Below, one piece after another: positions 12,258 through 23,260 of a stretch of 64,000 nt of DNA. Position numbers and translations under genes: made by a program. The DNA is taken from assembly GCF_000189635.1 (NCBI RefSeq), contig NW_002476157.1, forward strand, positions 434,001 through 498,000, given 5' to 3'. The notes beneath the pieces are model-generated. The model saw only the letters and a program-made list of their open reading frames with translations. It was not told the origin of the DNA and searched no databases. Origin of the DNA: Tetrahymena thermophila SB210 (Eukaryota; Ciliophora; Oligohymenophorea; Hymenostomatida; Tetrahymenidae). Position 1 is the first letter of the stretch. Every line of letters starts with the position of its first letter.

Positions 12258-12616
12258 TGAATCATTAATTTTCAAAATATTACTCATTATTTAGGCTATC
12301 ATTTATTTTTTATTTTCAATTATCCGTTTCTATTATATTTTAATATTAAGTTGTGATTCTTGAATTTTGTGTCATGAATTATTTGTAAATCTTTTTATTT
12401 CTGATAAAAAATATAAATTGATTGACTCATGATTTAAATCATGAGTCAACCTAACTAATTTTCAAAATTCTTCTATTCTAAAATATAGATGTGATTCTTG
12501 AATCTCTCTTGAATATAAAGTAATTTTTTATATTTCTGATATAATTCTTAGCTACGTGATTCACGATTTATGCAATGATCCATATAAAATAATGTAAATA
12601 GTGTATATATATATAT
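12258..12616 (+). promoter_or_regulatory. MTT1 promoter: AP-1-like TGANTCA sites, 28-bp palindrome, TATA tract
   Basis: Upstream of MTT1 there are four TGANTCA motifs: TGAATCA 12258-12264, TGACTCA 12423-12429, TGAGTCA 12442-12448 and TGATTCA 12557-12563. The middle two form the arms of a perfect 28-bp palindrome (12422-12449). The element gtgattcttgaat occurs at 12353-12365 and 12491-12503. A run of alternating TA (about 12603-12616) is a good TATA candidate, about 90 nt before the ATG. TGANTCA motifs are known as a conserved feature of Tetrahymena metallothionein promoters, which respond strongly to cadmium. Which site is metal-responsive cannot be read from sequence. Confidence 0.7.
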
Positions 12617-12706
12617 TCGTCTTTTTTATTCTTTATATAATTTAAAAAAATTAAAAAAATTTAATAAAGCTCTAATAAAATAAATAATAATACTAAACTT
12701 AAAATA

Positions 12707-13195
12707 ATGGATAAAGTTAATAGCTGTTGCTGTGGTGTAAATGCTAAGCCATGCTGCACAGACCCTAACAGCGGATGTTGCTGCGTAAGTAAGACTGATA
12801 ATTGCTGCAAATCTGACACAAAGGAATGTTGCACTGGTACAGGAGAGGGATGCAAATGTGTTAATTGCAAGTGCTGCAAACCTCAAGCAAATTGTTGCTG
12901 TGGAGTTAATGCTAAACCCTGCTGCTTTGATCCCAATAGTGGATGTTGCTGTGTTAGTAAAACTAATAACTGTTGTAAATCTGATACTAAAGAATGCTGT
13001 ACTGGTACTGGAGAAGGATGCAAATGTACAAGTTGCTAATGCTGCAAACCTGTTTAATAAGGATGTTGTTGTGGTGATAAAGCTAAGGCTTGCTGTACTG
13101 ATCCAAACAGTGGATGTTGCTGCTCAAATAAGGCAAATAAATGCTGTGATGCTACTTCAAAGCAAGAGTGTTAGACTTGTTAATGTTGTAAATGA
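12707..13195 (+). CDS. MTT1: cadmium metallothionein MTT1
   Basis: An intronless 162-aa protein, ATG 12707 to TGA 13193-13195. In-frame TAA/TAG codons in the last third are Gln in the ciliate code; the standard code would cut it at 110 aa. About a third of the residues are Cys, in CC, CCC and CxC clusters arranged as three tandem modules (MDKVNSCCCGVNAK..., then QANCCCGVNAK..., then QQGCCCGDKAK...). The proteins chelate Cd2+ and other soft metals through thiolate clusters in the cytosol. Sequence and length agree with what I recall of T. thermophila MTT1, the strongly cadmium-inducible gene widely used as a promoter source. The promoter carries AP-1-like sites, and a paralog lies 1.7 kb downstream in the same orientation. 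CCC clusters are typical of the Cd rather than the Cu subfamily. Confidence 0.93.
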
Positions 13196-14577
13196 AATAA
13201 ATATGTTAATTAAAATTTAAAATATGTTGATGTTGTAATTCATAATTGCATAAAATCAGTTTCGTATTTTATTAAAAACTTTAATATTATCATCCTAAAA
13301 TTTATTAAAAAAAACTGTTATTAATAAATCAATAATTATCGCTATTTCATAGATTTTTTTAAATGCAAAAGCAAGTATGTTATTTAAATTAAGTAAACAT
13401 TGATTGAAAGTATTATCTACAGAAAAAAAAAATATATAATTTACTTTTTAATCAATTTAATTGGAAATTATTTTATATTTTTTAAAAATGAAAAAACATA
13501 TATATTTATAATAAACATTCAAATTTATTTTACAAAATTTATATAAAAATCTTTAATAATTACAATTAATTGAATTCAATCTGTAAATATAAAATTACAC
13601 CATACATTTATATTAACAATGACTACTTTTAGAAAAAAATTTAAAAAAAAATAAATTAATGTTTTATTTTAAATTTTGGTAAAAATACTCAACTTATTTG
13701 AATTTAGAAAATGTAAAATCAAATAAATTATTTTAATTTAATGAAAAAGTTTTTTTGAATTAGTAAATATTATCAACTAAAAAACAAACTGAAAAACCAT
13801 ATTTGGTAATTATTACTTTTGCATAAAGAAATTTAATAATGTAAATGAAATGAATATCTCTAAAAATTATATAAAAAATATCAATTTTAAGCTAATTGTC
13901 AATTAATAAATGCTAAAATGAAAATAAATCTAAATAAAAAAATATCTATGTTCATATTTGCATAAAATAAATTGTTTGTTGCAGTTTTTAGTTGCAATTA
14001 AAACTTTAAATATAAAAATATATTTATTATAATTTAATTTTAAGACCTACTTATTTTTTTTAAATTATATTTATTAAAAGAATTTAATTTATTTGTGAAT
14101 TAATTTTAATATGTATTTATCTCATAAACATCTTTGGATATTTACTTAATAGATTTATTTGATAAGAATTGAAAACAAAATAATTTTTAAATTAAATTAA
14201 ATAGATCAGAAATATTTTTAAAATAGAACTAAATTCTAAAAATAGTAAATTAGTATTCAGTAATACCAAATAATAAAAGTATCTATATTTTTTTTAATTA
14301 GCAAATATGAAATTAATAATTCACAATTTTAGAATACAAATATAGTTTCTATCTTCTATTTCATATTTTTTAATTTATTGAAAAACCAAATTTTATTTAA
14401 TATCTTAATCAATATAAAAATTAACTTATTAAAATATAAAATAAAATAATATTTTTTAAGATGTAAAATTAAAAAATTACTCTTTTACTGATTACTTATG
14501 TCAATTTCTGAAAATATTCTTTTTACGATTGTAATTGTTTGAAAATAATTTGATTTTTGTCTACTTTTTATTTAGAT
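13196..14577. other. AT-rich intergenic region between metallothionein genes
   Basis: About 1.4 kb with no coding frame. It presumably holds the MTT1 3' UTR and distal MTT3 promoter sequence. No gene is visible. Confidence 0.6.
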
Positions 14578-14792
14578 GTGATTCTTGAATTTCATAAGCT
14601 ATTATTAATTTTAAAAGATAAATTTCTGTTAAAATATAAAACTTTAGGATGACTCATGACTAAATCAAGAGTTAATTTAAAATATTATTAATTCATTAAT
14701 CTAGTAGCGATTCTAGAATTATTCGTAAATATTTATTACAATTTTAAATTTCTTATGTATTCCTTCTAAATTACTCATGATTTAAATCATGA
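14578..14792 (+). promoter_or_regulatory. MTT3 promoter: shared element, TGACTCA site and 18-bp palindrome
   Basis: Contains gtgattcttgaat (14578-14590), a degenerate copy near 14707, TGACTCA (14650-14656), and an 18-bp palindrome at 14775-14792 whose core catgatttaaatcatg is identical to the centre of the MTT1 palindrome. Here the outer arms have drifted, so the flanking AP-1-like half is lost on both sides. The palindrome centre is about 120 nt from the ATG, against about 270 nt in MTT1. Confidence 0.65.
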
Positions 14793-14901
14793 ATTAAATT
14801 AAATTTTTGCATGTATTTATATTAAGATTTTTATGAGACCTATAATTAAATAATAAATAACAATAATAAAGATAGAATAAAAAAAATATTAGACTTAAAA
14901 G

Positions 14902-15390
14902 ATGGAAAAAATTAATAACAGTTGCTGTGGTGAAAATACTAAAATCTGCTGCACAGACCTAAATAGACAATGTAATTGTGCTTGTAAGACTGATAATTGT
15001 TGCAAACCTGAAACAAATGAGTGTTGCACTGATACATTAGAAGGATGCAAATGTGTTGATTGTAAGTGCTGCAAATCTCATGTAACTTGCTGCCATGGAG
15101 TTAATGTCAAATCCAGCTGCTTAGATCCAAATAGTGGATATTAGTGTGCAAGTAAAACTGATAACTGTTGTAAATCTGATACTAAAGAATGTTGTACTGG
15201 CACTTAAGAAGGATGTAAATGCACTAATTGTTAATGCTACAAACAAGCTTAATAAGGATGTTGTTGTGGTGATAAAGCTAAAGCTTGCTGTACTGATCCA
15301 AACAGTGGATGTTGCTGCTCAAATAAGGCAAATAAATGCTGTGATGCCACTTCAAAGAAAGAGTGTCAGGTATGTTAATGTTGTAAATGA
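14902..15390 (+). CDS. MTT3: cadmium metallothionein MTT3
   Basis: An intronless 162-aa frame, ATG 14902 to TGA 15388-15390, the same length as MTT1. It has the same three-module plan but fewer cysteines in the first two modules: NSCCGENTK replaces the CCCG motif, CNCACK replaces CCCVSK, SSCLDPNSGY interrupts module 2, and QCYK replaces QCCK. The third module is almost identical to MTT1 at nucleotide level (about 15256-15360). It presumably binds Cd2+ like MTT1, with possibly altered capacity. The paralog naming follows my recollection of T. thermophila MTT3. Under the standard code it would split into two short frames. Confidence 0.88.
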
Positions 15391-15942
15391 AAATAATCTA
15401 AGTTATAATATAGATTTTTAGTTGAATTTATATTAATATACAATGAAATGAAATATCTTGGTGATATTCATTATTAACATACAAATGAGTGATATAATTT
15501 AAAAGATTCATTTTATATTAACAGAATAAATATACACTAATATTATTTTTATTCTTGTATTTAGGGTGTATATATATATGGATGTATTATGTTTTAATTT
15601 ATATATAAATAATAATTTGTAATTTAGATTAATTTATAGTTTATCAGAAAAAATTTAAAATAAGTATGAATATTTAAAAATTTTAGCAAATTTATGTCAT
15701 TTTAATTGAAGTAAGATAATTTTGTAAATGATACAATAAGAAACTAAGTAACATATTGGTAAATTATATCTAAACAAACATAAATAACTAGCATAAATTG
15801 AAGTATTTTGACAAAAAAGAATATTAAAATATGTGGTAAAACTTATATCACCAATAAAAAAGATTAAGCTAAATTAAATTAAAGTAAGAAGATATTATTA
15901 TTTATTCATTGTATAGAATATAAAAATAATTAGTGCAATAAG
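15391..15942. other. AT-rich intergenic region
   Basis: About 550 nt with a short alternating TA tract near 15570. No gene is visible. Confidence 0.6.
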
Positions 15943-16530
15943 ATGAGCTATTACTCATAAAATGTCTTTGTCAAAATTTGGCTAATATTAAATGTAATTT
16001 TAGGATTAATGACTGGTTCGTTTTTTGCCTATGAGAACTTTAAGTCTTGTGGAGATATTTTTGTCGCTGGAACAGTAGTAGGTTTTTTATTTTCGCTCAT
16101 TAATCTAATATTATTAGGTTTCTAATAAGCTTGGAGAATATTTTTGCATATAATTATAATAGTTATTTTAATAACATTTGCCATTTTGGCATTTATATTA
16201 ATAACATAAATTAACAACGAATCTTTCTGTGATAATTAATGGTGCATTAGCCAAGGTGTGGATTTTTCTTAAATCATTTCAAATTTATCTGATTAGACAG
16301 AAAGAGCTATTTGTCAAAAAGAGACATCATAATAATAAAATTTTGTGTATTAGTAGGCAAAAAAGTAAAATAATACTTTAAGGAAAACAGATATTTGGAA
16401 TATTGATAACTCAATACCATTTGCATTTTCATCTATGCAAGGCTCGATATGTTTACTTATGAGTATCCTCCTAATTGCAGATATTGTAAAGTAGAGAAAG
16501 ATTAAACAAAAAAAAGACCAATTAATATGA
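15943..16530 (+). CDS. small polytopic membrane protein
   Basis: An intronless 195-aa frame, ATG 15943 to TGA 16528-16530. Four hydrophobic stretches are visible: about residues 10-28, 41-60, 66-88 and 163-182. Two N-terminal hairpins are followed by a soluble loop of about 70 residues with four Cys (FCDNQWC near its start, CQKE later), then a last helix and a basic tail. The paired Cys in the loop suggest a disulfide-stabilised luminal or extracellular domain, as in tetraspanin-like topologies, but the CCG signature of tetraspanins is absent. I do not recognise the family. It lies downstream of MTT3 in the same orientation with its own 0.55-kb spacer. Confidence 0.75.
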
Positions 16531-17446
16531 GCTTATTCTTATTTAGTCTAGTAATAACAAAAAATAAAAGATAAAAAAACATTTTATTTAATTAAGTTAT
16601 TTAATAGATTAATTTTAATAAATTAAGAGTATTTTAATCATACTTACTGAAATTTTATTCATTTATATTATGTACAAATTAATATTGCCCTGAAAATATA
16701 TTAATATTTTTTGAATTGAAGATTTTTAATTATACTATAATTAATTAGTTAATTTTTAAGAGAAAAAATACAAAAGTCAATATATTTAATACATACATAC
16801 TTTTTATATGGTATATCATATAAATCTATTTGTAATTAAAATAAGATTTATGAAAAATCAAATATAAATTTTAGTTAGTTTTTATCTATTATAAATAAAC
16901 AGTATTAGAAGGTTAAGTAGATAAATTATGAAAATAGTAATGTTTAATTTGTTTTTTAAACACTATTAAGAATCTTATATATAAATTAAATTGACAAATA
17001 TTTAAATTTAAGATAAGTTCTTTTGTAAGTTTAGCAAAAGCTGATATAATAATTTCATCCTTAAATTTATATTGTTATTTTATTTAGGAAGTTAAAGAAA
17101 GTATTTAATTTTAAAAAAATAATTAACAAAGGAAGAATAATTATTATTTTTTAAGCTTTAAAATAAAAATAAAATAAATTTGTTTATTTCTTGAAAAGAT
17201 ATATGGTTGAAGATAATTAATTAAATACCTTAGTTTTAATATTTATCAATATATTATTGCCAAATATACAGTCTATTGGTAATAAAATTATTTCAATTTT
17301 TCTTTTTGATTATTAATTATTTTTCATTTTATTTTTATGAAAATCATGGTGATTTAATATTTTATTACTTTAAAAAGTAGTAAGTATAAATCATAAAATA
17401 TTTGTCATATATATAGATTTATTATATCATCATTAAAATTTTAAAA
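16531..17446. other. AT-rich intergenic region between convergent genes
   Basis: About 0.9 kb of sequence of very low complexity in both directions. No gene is visible. Confidence 0.6.
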
Positions 17447-19279
17447 TCAATCTTTAGGATATATTCCCTTAAGTGATAACTCTTATGTAACTCTTTAAAA
17501 ATAAGTAGGGTCTGGGTATCCAAATTGTGCAGAACCTATTTATTAATTTATATTCATTAGAGATTTATATATTTATTTATTAAATAAATTTAAGGATGTT
17601 TTTTGAAAATAATAAAAGTTTAATAGTTAAATAATTACCTCCATAAGTGTTAGTTTTAAAGTGAACTCCATTCCATATTATTCTATTGTCCTTTCCTGTA
17701 GTGACACTTTTACCTATAGTATAAAGCAATCTTCTCTTAAACGCTATTTTAAACATTTCTAAAATTTTTCTGGCTTCTTCTGTATTAGGTAAATACCCTA
17801 TTCTTGATGTAGAGGGTACATGATTTCCGTTTTTTTAGGTTGAATTCAATCTCATTTCTATTACTATTGTTGATATATCAGGGTATCCATCACAGGATGT
17901 GTATTTATCCAAATATATACTCATAGTTCCAGGAGGTTAGTCACCTAAATTTGAATTAAAAAAATTTATGGAAGATTAAATTAAATTAAATTTTATTTAC
18001 CTATCATAACTCCATAGATTTTGGAGCAAACTGGACATTTAATATAAGTGGATTAAATCATCATTTAAAGACAACTCTTATGAAAGTAATGAGATTCACA
18101 GTGAACTAAGTTAATTGGATCCTCATCTGAGCTAGTTTATAATTACTTTAGGAAATCTTCTTGAGAATAGTTGTCTATGTTTTCAAATAAATCACATTGA
18201 CAGATACAGCAAATTTCTTCCTACCACTATTAGTTTTAAATTCCTCTTTCTTGCCTGAAAATATCGTCTATGGTTTTCATTAAGTAGTATTCTATAGCTG
18301 TGAATTAATTATGATCAGTAATTTTCATTAACTCTTGTATCTTTTCATTTTATTTAATCTTCATTTGTTCAATTAAGTCAGCCATATCATTAATAATTTT
18401 TACTAGTTTATCATTATTCTTTACTATTTCTTTATTTAAATCAATTTTATATTCTCTGGTGCAAATTTTTATTGTTATAATATTTTCTTATTCGTTAAGT
18501 TCAAAACTTATATAATTTGTTCCTTAGTTAATAACATTAGTATTATCATCTTCTATAATAGCATCACTAATATATATGTTTTCTTATTTAATTAAACTAT
18601 CTTCATATTCTCTTTGCTTTTTCTTTTATTATTTTTAGATAGCATTTTCATCTTAGTTAAATTCATTTTCAGGATTATTATTAGATTCATTTTATACACT
18701 ATTATCATCATCATCTTCTTCATCATCATCCCAATCATTATCATCACCATCATCATCATTATTATCTTCTTCTTTATCTTCCTCTTTTTCCTCGTCCTCT
18801 TCTTCTTGTTCATCCTCATATTCACTTTCATCTTCTAATTCCTATTATTTTTCTTCTTATTCATTTTCATCTTCTTTTTTTGATTGAGTACCAAAAAGCT
18901 AATATAATTCATCATTTGGAATATTTTAATCATATTATTGATCTTCTTAATCCTCTTAGGATTTATTGGCTTCTTTGTCTTAAAAAATATCATCTTCCGA
19001 TAAATCTTCCTAATTAATTCCTTATATATTTTTGTTTTCTTCATCTTTTTACTCAAATTCATATTAAGCTAATTCTTCTCCTTGTTTATCATCGTTTTGC
19101 TTACTCCTGCTATCTAATTCCCCATATTATTAAATATTTTCATAATCTTTCTATTATTAAATTTAAATTCCAGCTTTTTCGTTGTAATTTTCTCCATTGT
19201 TTTATTACGAAATATTTTTGAAAATTTTATTGGACTCTTCATTATTAGTTTTATTTTCTTTCTCATTATTAAAGCTCAT
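17447..19279 (-). CDS. Deltex-type E3 ubiquitin ligase (RING + Deltex C-terminal domain)
   Basis: Minus-strand exons 18001-19279, 17639-17944 and 17447-17535 give 558 codons. The first 250 residues are Asn/Gln-rich and strongly acidic, with runs of Asp/Glu around 18700-18830. A coiled-coil-like segment precedes the RING: CCICQC, then HCESHYFHKSC, then CPVC. The RING is followed directly by GDQPPGTM, GYPDISTIVIEM, YLPNTEEARKILEMFKIAFK, IWNGVHFKT and GYPDPTYF. These are the landmarks of the Deltex C-terminal domain (DTC), which in animals binds NAD+/ADP-ribose and transfers ubiquitin with the RING. ATG 19279 is the first Met in frame; an upstream exon (19457 to about 19590) can be joined in frame, so the N-terminus may be longer. 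The RING-DTC assignment is strong; WWE domains of animal Deltex are absent. Confidence 0.88.
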
Positions 19280-19456
19280 TTAACTGCTTTAAATTTTGAA
19301 ATCCTAACTGCTTTATTCTTTGTAAAAACCTTTCAGATTACTAGTACTGTAATTTTTGTAATCTTAATTATCTTCAACAAAAAAATTTAAATCTATTTAA
19401 TTATTAAATAAAATTTGAAATTCTTTATCCTTAAATATATAATAATTATTTTTTAC

Positions 19457-19590
19457 CTAAGTTTGAATTATTGCTGCTTTGTTAAATTAAAACTTGGCTT
19501 TTATCATTTTAATTCACCTAATTATCTAAATTATTTAAATCATCACCACTATCATTCTACAAGTTATCATCATCTTGCCTTCCTTAGTAT
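19457..19590 (-). other. possible upstream exon of the Deltex-type gene
   Basis: An Asp/Asn/Gln-rich frame on the minus strand ends at a GT donor (19456). Joined across a 64-nt intron (19393-19456) it continues in frame into about 38 in-frame codons upstream of the annotated ATG. I cannot find a start codon in it. It may be an N-terminal exon with the start in a further exon, or 5' UTR. Confidence 0.35.
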
Positions 19591-19932
19591 TTATTTAATT
19601 AGGTAAAATGAGATAAAAAATTTGATAAATAAAAATAGAATTTAATTTAATTTATCTTTATTATTATGGTTGTAAGCATTTATTCATATATTGTTTAAAT
19701 TTATGATTTAAAAATTTTTGATAAAATATTTAGAAGTCAAAATGAACAAACTAGCTAACTTTCATATTTCTACATATTTATATATTTTTTATCTTCTTAT
19801 CAATATTCTAAAAGTAATTCAATTAGATTGCTAGATAGCATATTAATTAATATTATTTTAATTTAATTTACATCATATATTTTAATTTCTTATCAAAAAT
19901 AATTTTATGAGCATTCAACAATCCATATAAAA

Positions 19933-20382
19933 TCAAAGGCTTGGTAGGAAATAATATAAGACTAAGGAGGTATTTTTAATTATTTTATATTTCAATTTAC
20001 CTTCATTTAATACTTCCATTAAGTTATTAGATGATTAAGTTTTATATTATTGATCTTCTATAATCTAATCTTTAGGATCTCCACTAAATATAATTTGTGG
20101 AAAGATAATAAGATCAAAGTTATTTTAAAATAAGAATTGCTAAAATTACTTGTTGTCTCTAAGTTTTTTACAAACAGCTTCATTTAAATCCTTATCTAAA
20201 TTCTAATCAACATTTTCTTAATCTTAAAAAGGATTTTTGCGCTTATTTAAAATACTATCTTCCTGCTTTTGCATATCATTTTGTAACCTTAGAAAAGATT
20301 AAACAGCCTTTATCTTGATTTTTAATTTTTCCCATAAATTAACTCCTTTATTTGCTTATTCACTTATTGTCTCTGCAATCAT
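19933..20382 (-). CDS. hypothetical protein, start uncertain
   Basis: A minus-strand frame with coding character ends at TGA 19933-19935. The first Met after an upstream in-frame stop is at 20382 (about 150 aa), but the open frame and coding-like composition extend to about 20538, where an in-frame TGA (20539-20541) separates it from a further ATG at 20619. The product is Lys/Gln/Asn-rich, with a possible amphipathic helix (LWEKLKIKIKAVQSFLRL) and no recognisable domain. A 39-nt GT...AG segment near the 3' end could be an intron or coding sequence; both keep the frame. I could not find an intron that removes the upstream TGA, so an untracked exon, a frameshift or a non-coding 5' region are all possible. 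Confidence 0.5.
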
Positions 20383-20619
20383 TTTAATATTGTTGATATG
20401 TTTTTTTGGAAAATAATCTCTAATCTAAAATTTGTTTGTTTATATTTACTCAATCTAATTTAATAATTTTTTTAAATTAATTAAAGATACTTTATCAAAA
20501 AACCTCGCATTTTTATTTTTAAAAATGCTATCTTTTTATCAGAAACTAACAATCTTTATTAAATCCTATTTATTATTCTAATACCAAAAGATATATTATA
20601 TACGTTTTGAGAGACTCAT

Positions 20620-21296
20620 TAAATTTTTATTTCTATATGCAATTCGTATTTATAATAAAATAAATAAATATTTTTTAGTTTAAATTTAATTTTAAACAAT
20701 TAATTATCTTGTTGATTAAATTAAAATAAAAAATTATTGTTATCAAAGTAATCTTTAAAATACTTCAATTCATTTTATAAACCAAAGTTTATATTATTTA
20801 ATAAAATAAACTTTAAAATATAAAATAATGGCTAAAGAATAGTTTTGTATAATAGAAAAAAGGTACTCTTGAAAGGATGGCAATAATATAATAATGAATC
20901 TTTTAATAAGGAGGATATAATATATAAACTTTTTTTTATTTTTCAAAAAGTATACCACTTTGCAAGATCATTTTTTTTTTAGGATTTTAAAAAAAGAAAA
21001 TTAGAATAACCTTGGTAAATTAATTTATATTTAAATAGTAATTCTTATTGTAAAATATAAAAATAAACTTTTATCACCAACCAACCAACCAAACATATTG
21101 AATATTTTTAAGTAAAAAGAAAACAAGTTTATTTATTTAATAAAATTTATTAAAAGTTAATATTTTTGAATTAATATTTATTTTTATTATAAGCTTATTT
21201 ATTTATTATTTTGGAACTAGAATTATTAATTTCTAAATGAAAATTTGAATATATTTTTGTCTACCCTTTTTAATTATTTTTAATGGTATATGTTCT
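20620..21296. other. AT-rich intergenic region
   Basis: About 680 nt. It contains a short (CCAA)n run at about 21077-21095 and two T-rich tracts. No gene is visible. Confidence 0.6.
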
Positions 21297-23260
21297 TCAT
21301 CCATACTTCCATATATTTAAATTTCCTTTGCTATCTGTTGTAAAAAGTTTTTATGAAAAACTGCTATATAAGGAACAATGTATTGTTGCATTTTTTTCTG
21401 TTTAAATAACGCTTGGAGGGCATAATTTATCATCTATTGACCATATATCTACAATTTTTAATATAATATTGAAATAAAATTCGTTATTGTCAAACTCAAT
21501 TTTAAATTACATATATCTCCATCGTTAGAACCAGCCACAATGCATTTATCATTAAATGCGAATGTTGGTTTGTTATAGCTACTTGAATTTAAATAGTTAA
21601 TATTCTAGAAAGTTTGCAATATTTTAAACATACGTAGGTCTATTAAAGTTATTTCTTCACCATCTTAATTAGCTGCTAATGCATAATTTTCGTTTTAGCT
21701 TACCTAAACGTGAGTGACACTAGGACACCTATCTAAATATATTGTATTTATAATCTATTTATCTTATATTAATTTGATTGAGCCGTCATTGTGACCGCAT
21801 ATGATTTATTAATTGAATTGAAAAGAATCAACTGTGTTAACTTTAGAGCCAACTCTCACAAACAAAGACTGAGCTTCTGCTTAAATATCCCAAATTCTAA
21901 TAGTTTAATCAAAAGAACCAGAAATAATTTTTGTATCATTTGTAATTTTATGAAACTGAACAGCTTTGACTGTTTAAACATGACCTAAGAGCTTTGTTTT
22001 AGATTTATATTACTAATTATTGTCATATTAATAAACAATGACAGATTTATCTTAACCACCAGTAATGAGAAGATTGTTATGTGATGAATATTTAATTGAT
22101 TCTGTTACAGAGTTATTAATATTCGATAATTATTGAATTTCTTTAAGATCAGTAGAGTTAAACACTTTTACTTCTGCTTTTCCATTTATTATGGTCAAAT
22201 TAGATTAATCCCTTGACTCTTCAATTTAAAATATACTACAATCCTAGAATTTAGGAGCTTTTCTGTAACTCTGAATATTTAAGCTATTTAATATGACATC
22301 TTTTTTTATATTATATATATGTTTATTTAATTAATTAATAAATATGTAATAAAAAAACTTTTAAATAGCACCCTCTCAGTATTTTTTAAATATTACTTTT
22401 TGAGATGATTTTATGAGGTTACTGACTGAGTAAGGTTTGATTATTATGAATCTAAATTATAATATAAAAAATATACCAGATTTATATTCTGCCTTTACAG
22501 TGTATGATCTATTTATTAATCTTATATCTGTTTCGAAAACTGATTGAGTATTTTTGTTATAAACAGTTTAAGATCTCTCCATAAGTCTCGCAGTGTCAAA
22601 CTGGTTTATTGAAGTCTTTGATAAGTTTTAATTATAAATGCTTTTTTAAATATTTGATTCTAAGGATTGAGATTTGTGAATTAAATTCATACTCTTATCC
22701 AAATAATTATCTCCAACAAATGAATCTGCTAAATCTAATGATTGTTATCTTTTTTATGTTCCTATTTAAGAGCAAGACTAACATAATTTGTCATTATTTT
22801 CGTTTTCCTAAGAATTTTTTTGCGATTATAAATCAAAATGTTCATAATCTTTAATTTTTTTTTCATATTCTCTTAAATATTATTCCAACGATTCGTTTTT
22901 TATTTTTAGAGCTTCATTTTAATCTTTCTCATCTTTTAGCTATGCATTCAATTTATTGTATGCATCTTATAGATTAATTAATTTATTTTAGAGATTAACG
23001 CACCTACCTTCGCTCCTTAATATTTATTTTTTCATAATGCTATACTTATCTTATAATCCTTCTTAGCTTGTTAGGAAATGTATGTCTGACTTTTTTCTAA
23101 TTATTTCTTCATTTTATTCTTTAATCTTTTTTTAAAGTTGCTAAAACTCTTCAAAAAACTCATTAATTGGATTTTTTATTTTTGCCTCTTATTTGCGAAC
23201 CTATTCCATAACTTGCCTATTTGTTTCATTTAGGTCTATGGCTTATTTGGCAATCATCAT
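21297..23260 (-). CDS. ATG16-like autophagy protein (coiled coil + WD40)
   Basis: Minus-strand exons 22477-23260, 21511-22299 and 21297-21448 give 575 codons. The first 150 residues are a long Lys/Glu/Gln coiled coil (EEFQQLQKKIKEQNEEII..., then NLQNKLINLQDAYNKLNAQL). A Ser/Gln-rich linker follows, then a C-terminal beta-propeller with recognisable WD40 elements: NLLITGGQDKSVIVY, LLGHVQTVKAVQF, KIISGSFDQTIRIWD, CGHNDGSIKLI, ALAANQDGEEITLIDLR, GSNDGDIYIW and SKGNLNIWKYG. This order and size match ATG16/ATG16L1, which binds ATG12-ATG5 and directs ATG8 lipidation at the forming autophagosome. Other coiled-coil/WD40 proteins remain possible; the ATG5-binding motif cannot be verified by eye. The second intron boundary (22300-22476) is the simplest of two options. 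Confidence 0.68.

Noticed and set aside
12626-12886. Minus-strand frame of 86 aa opposite MTT1
   Set aside because: It is the complement of the Cys-rich metallothionein codons; the repeated Ala/Thr/Ser/Val pattern comes from TGC/TGT read backwards.
12858-13220. Plus-strand 120-aa hydrophobic frame overlapping MTT1
   Set aside because: Shifted-frame reading of the same Cys-rich repeats; it has no family resemblance, while the main frame is a complete metallothionein.
18592-19062. Lys/Met-rich and Ile/Phe-rich frames on both strands
   Set aside because: Shadows of the Asp/Glu-rich run of the Deltex-type gene; only the acidic frame joins to the RING and DTC domains.
20539-20541. TGA as a selenocysteine codon
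   Set aside because: No Cys-like context, no redox motif around it and no visible insertion-element hairpin; an unplaced exon or broken frame is simpler.
21077-21095. CCAA repeat considered as a regulatory array
   Set aside because: Similar short CCAA runs occur elsewhere (near 39200) with no relation to gene starts; treated as simple repeat.
22452-22476. A 25-nt intron in the ATG16-like gene
   Set aside because: It would need an extra exon and a second intron; a single 177-nt intron (22300-22476) keeps the frame more simply.
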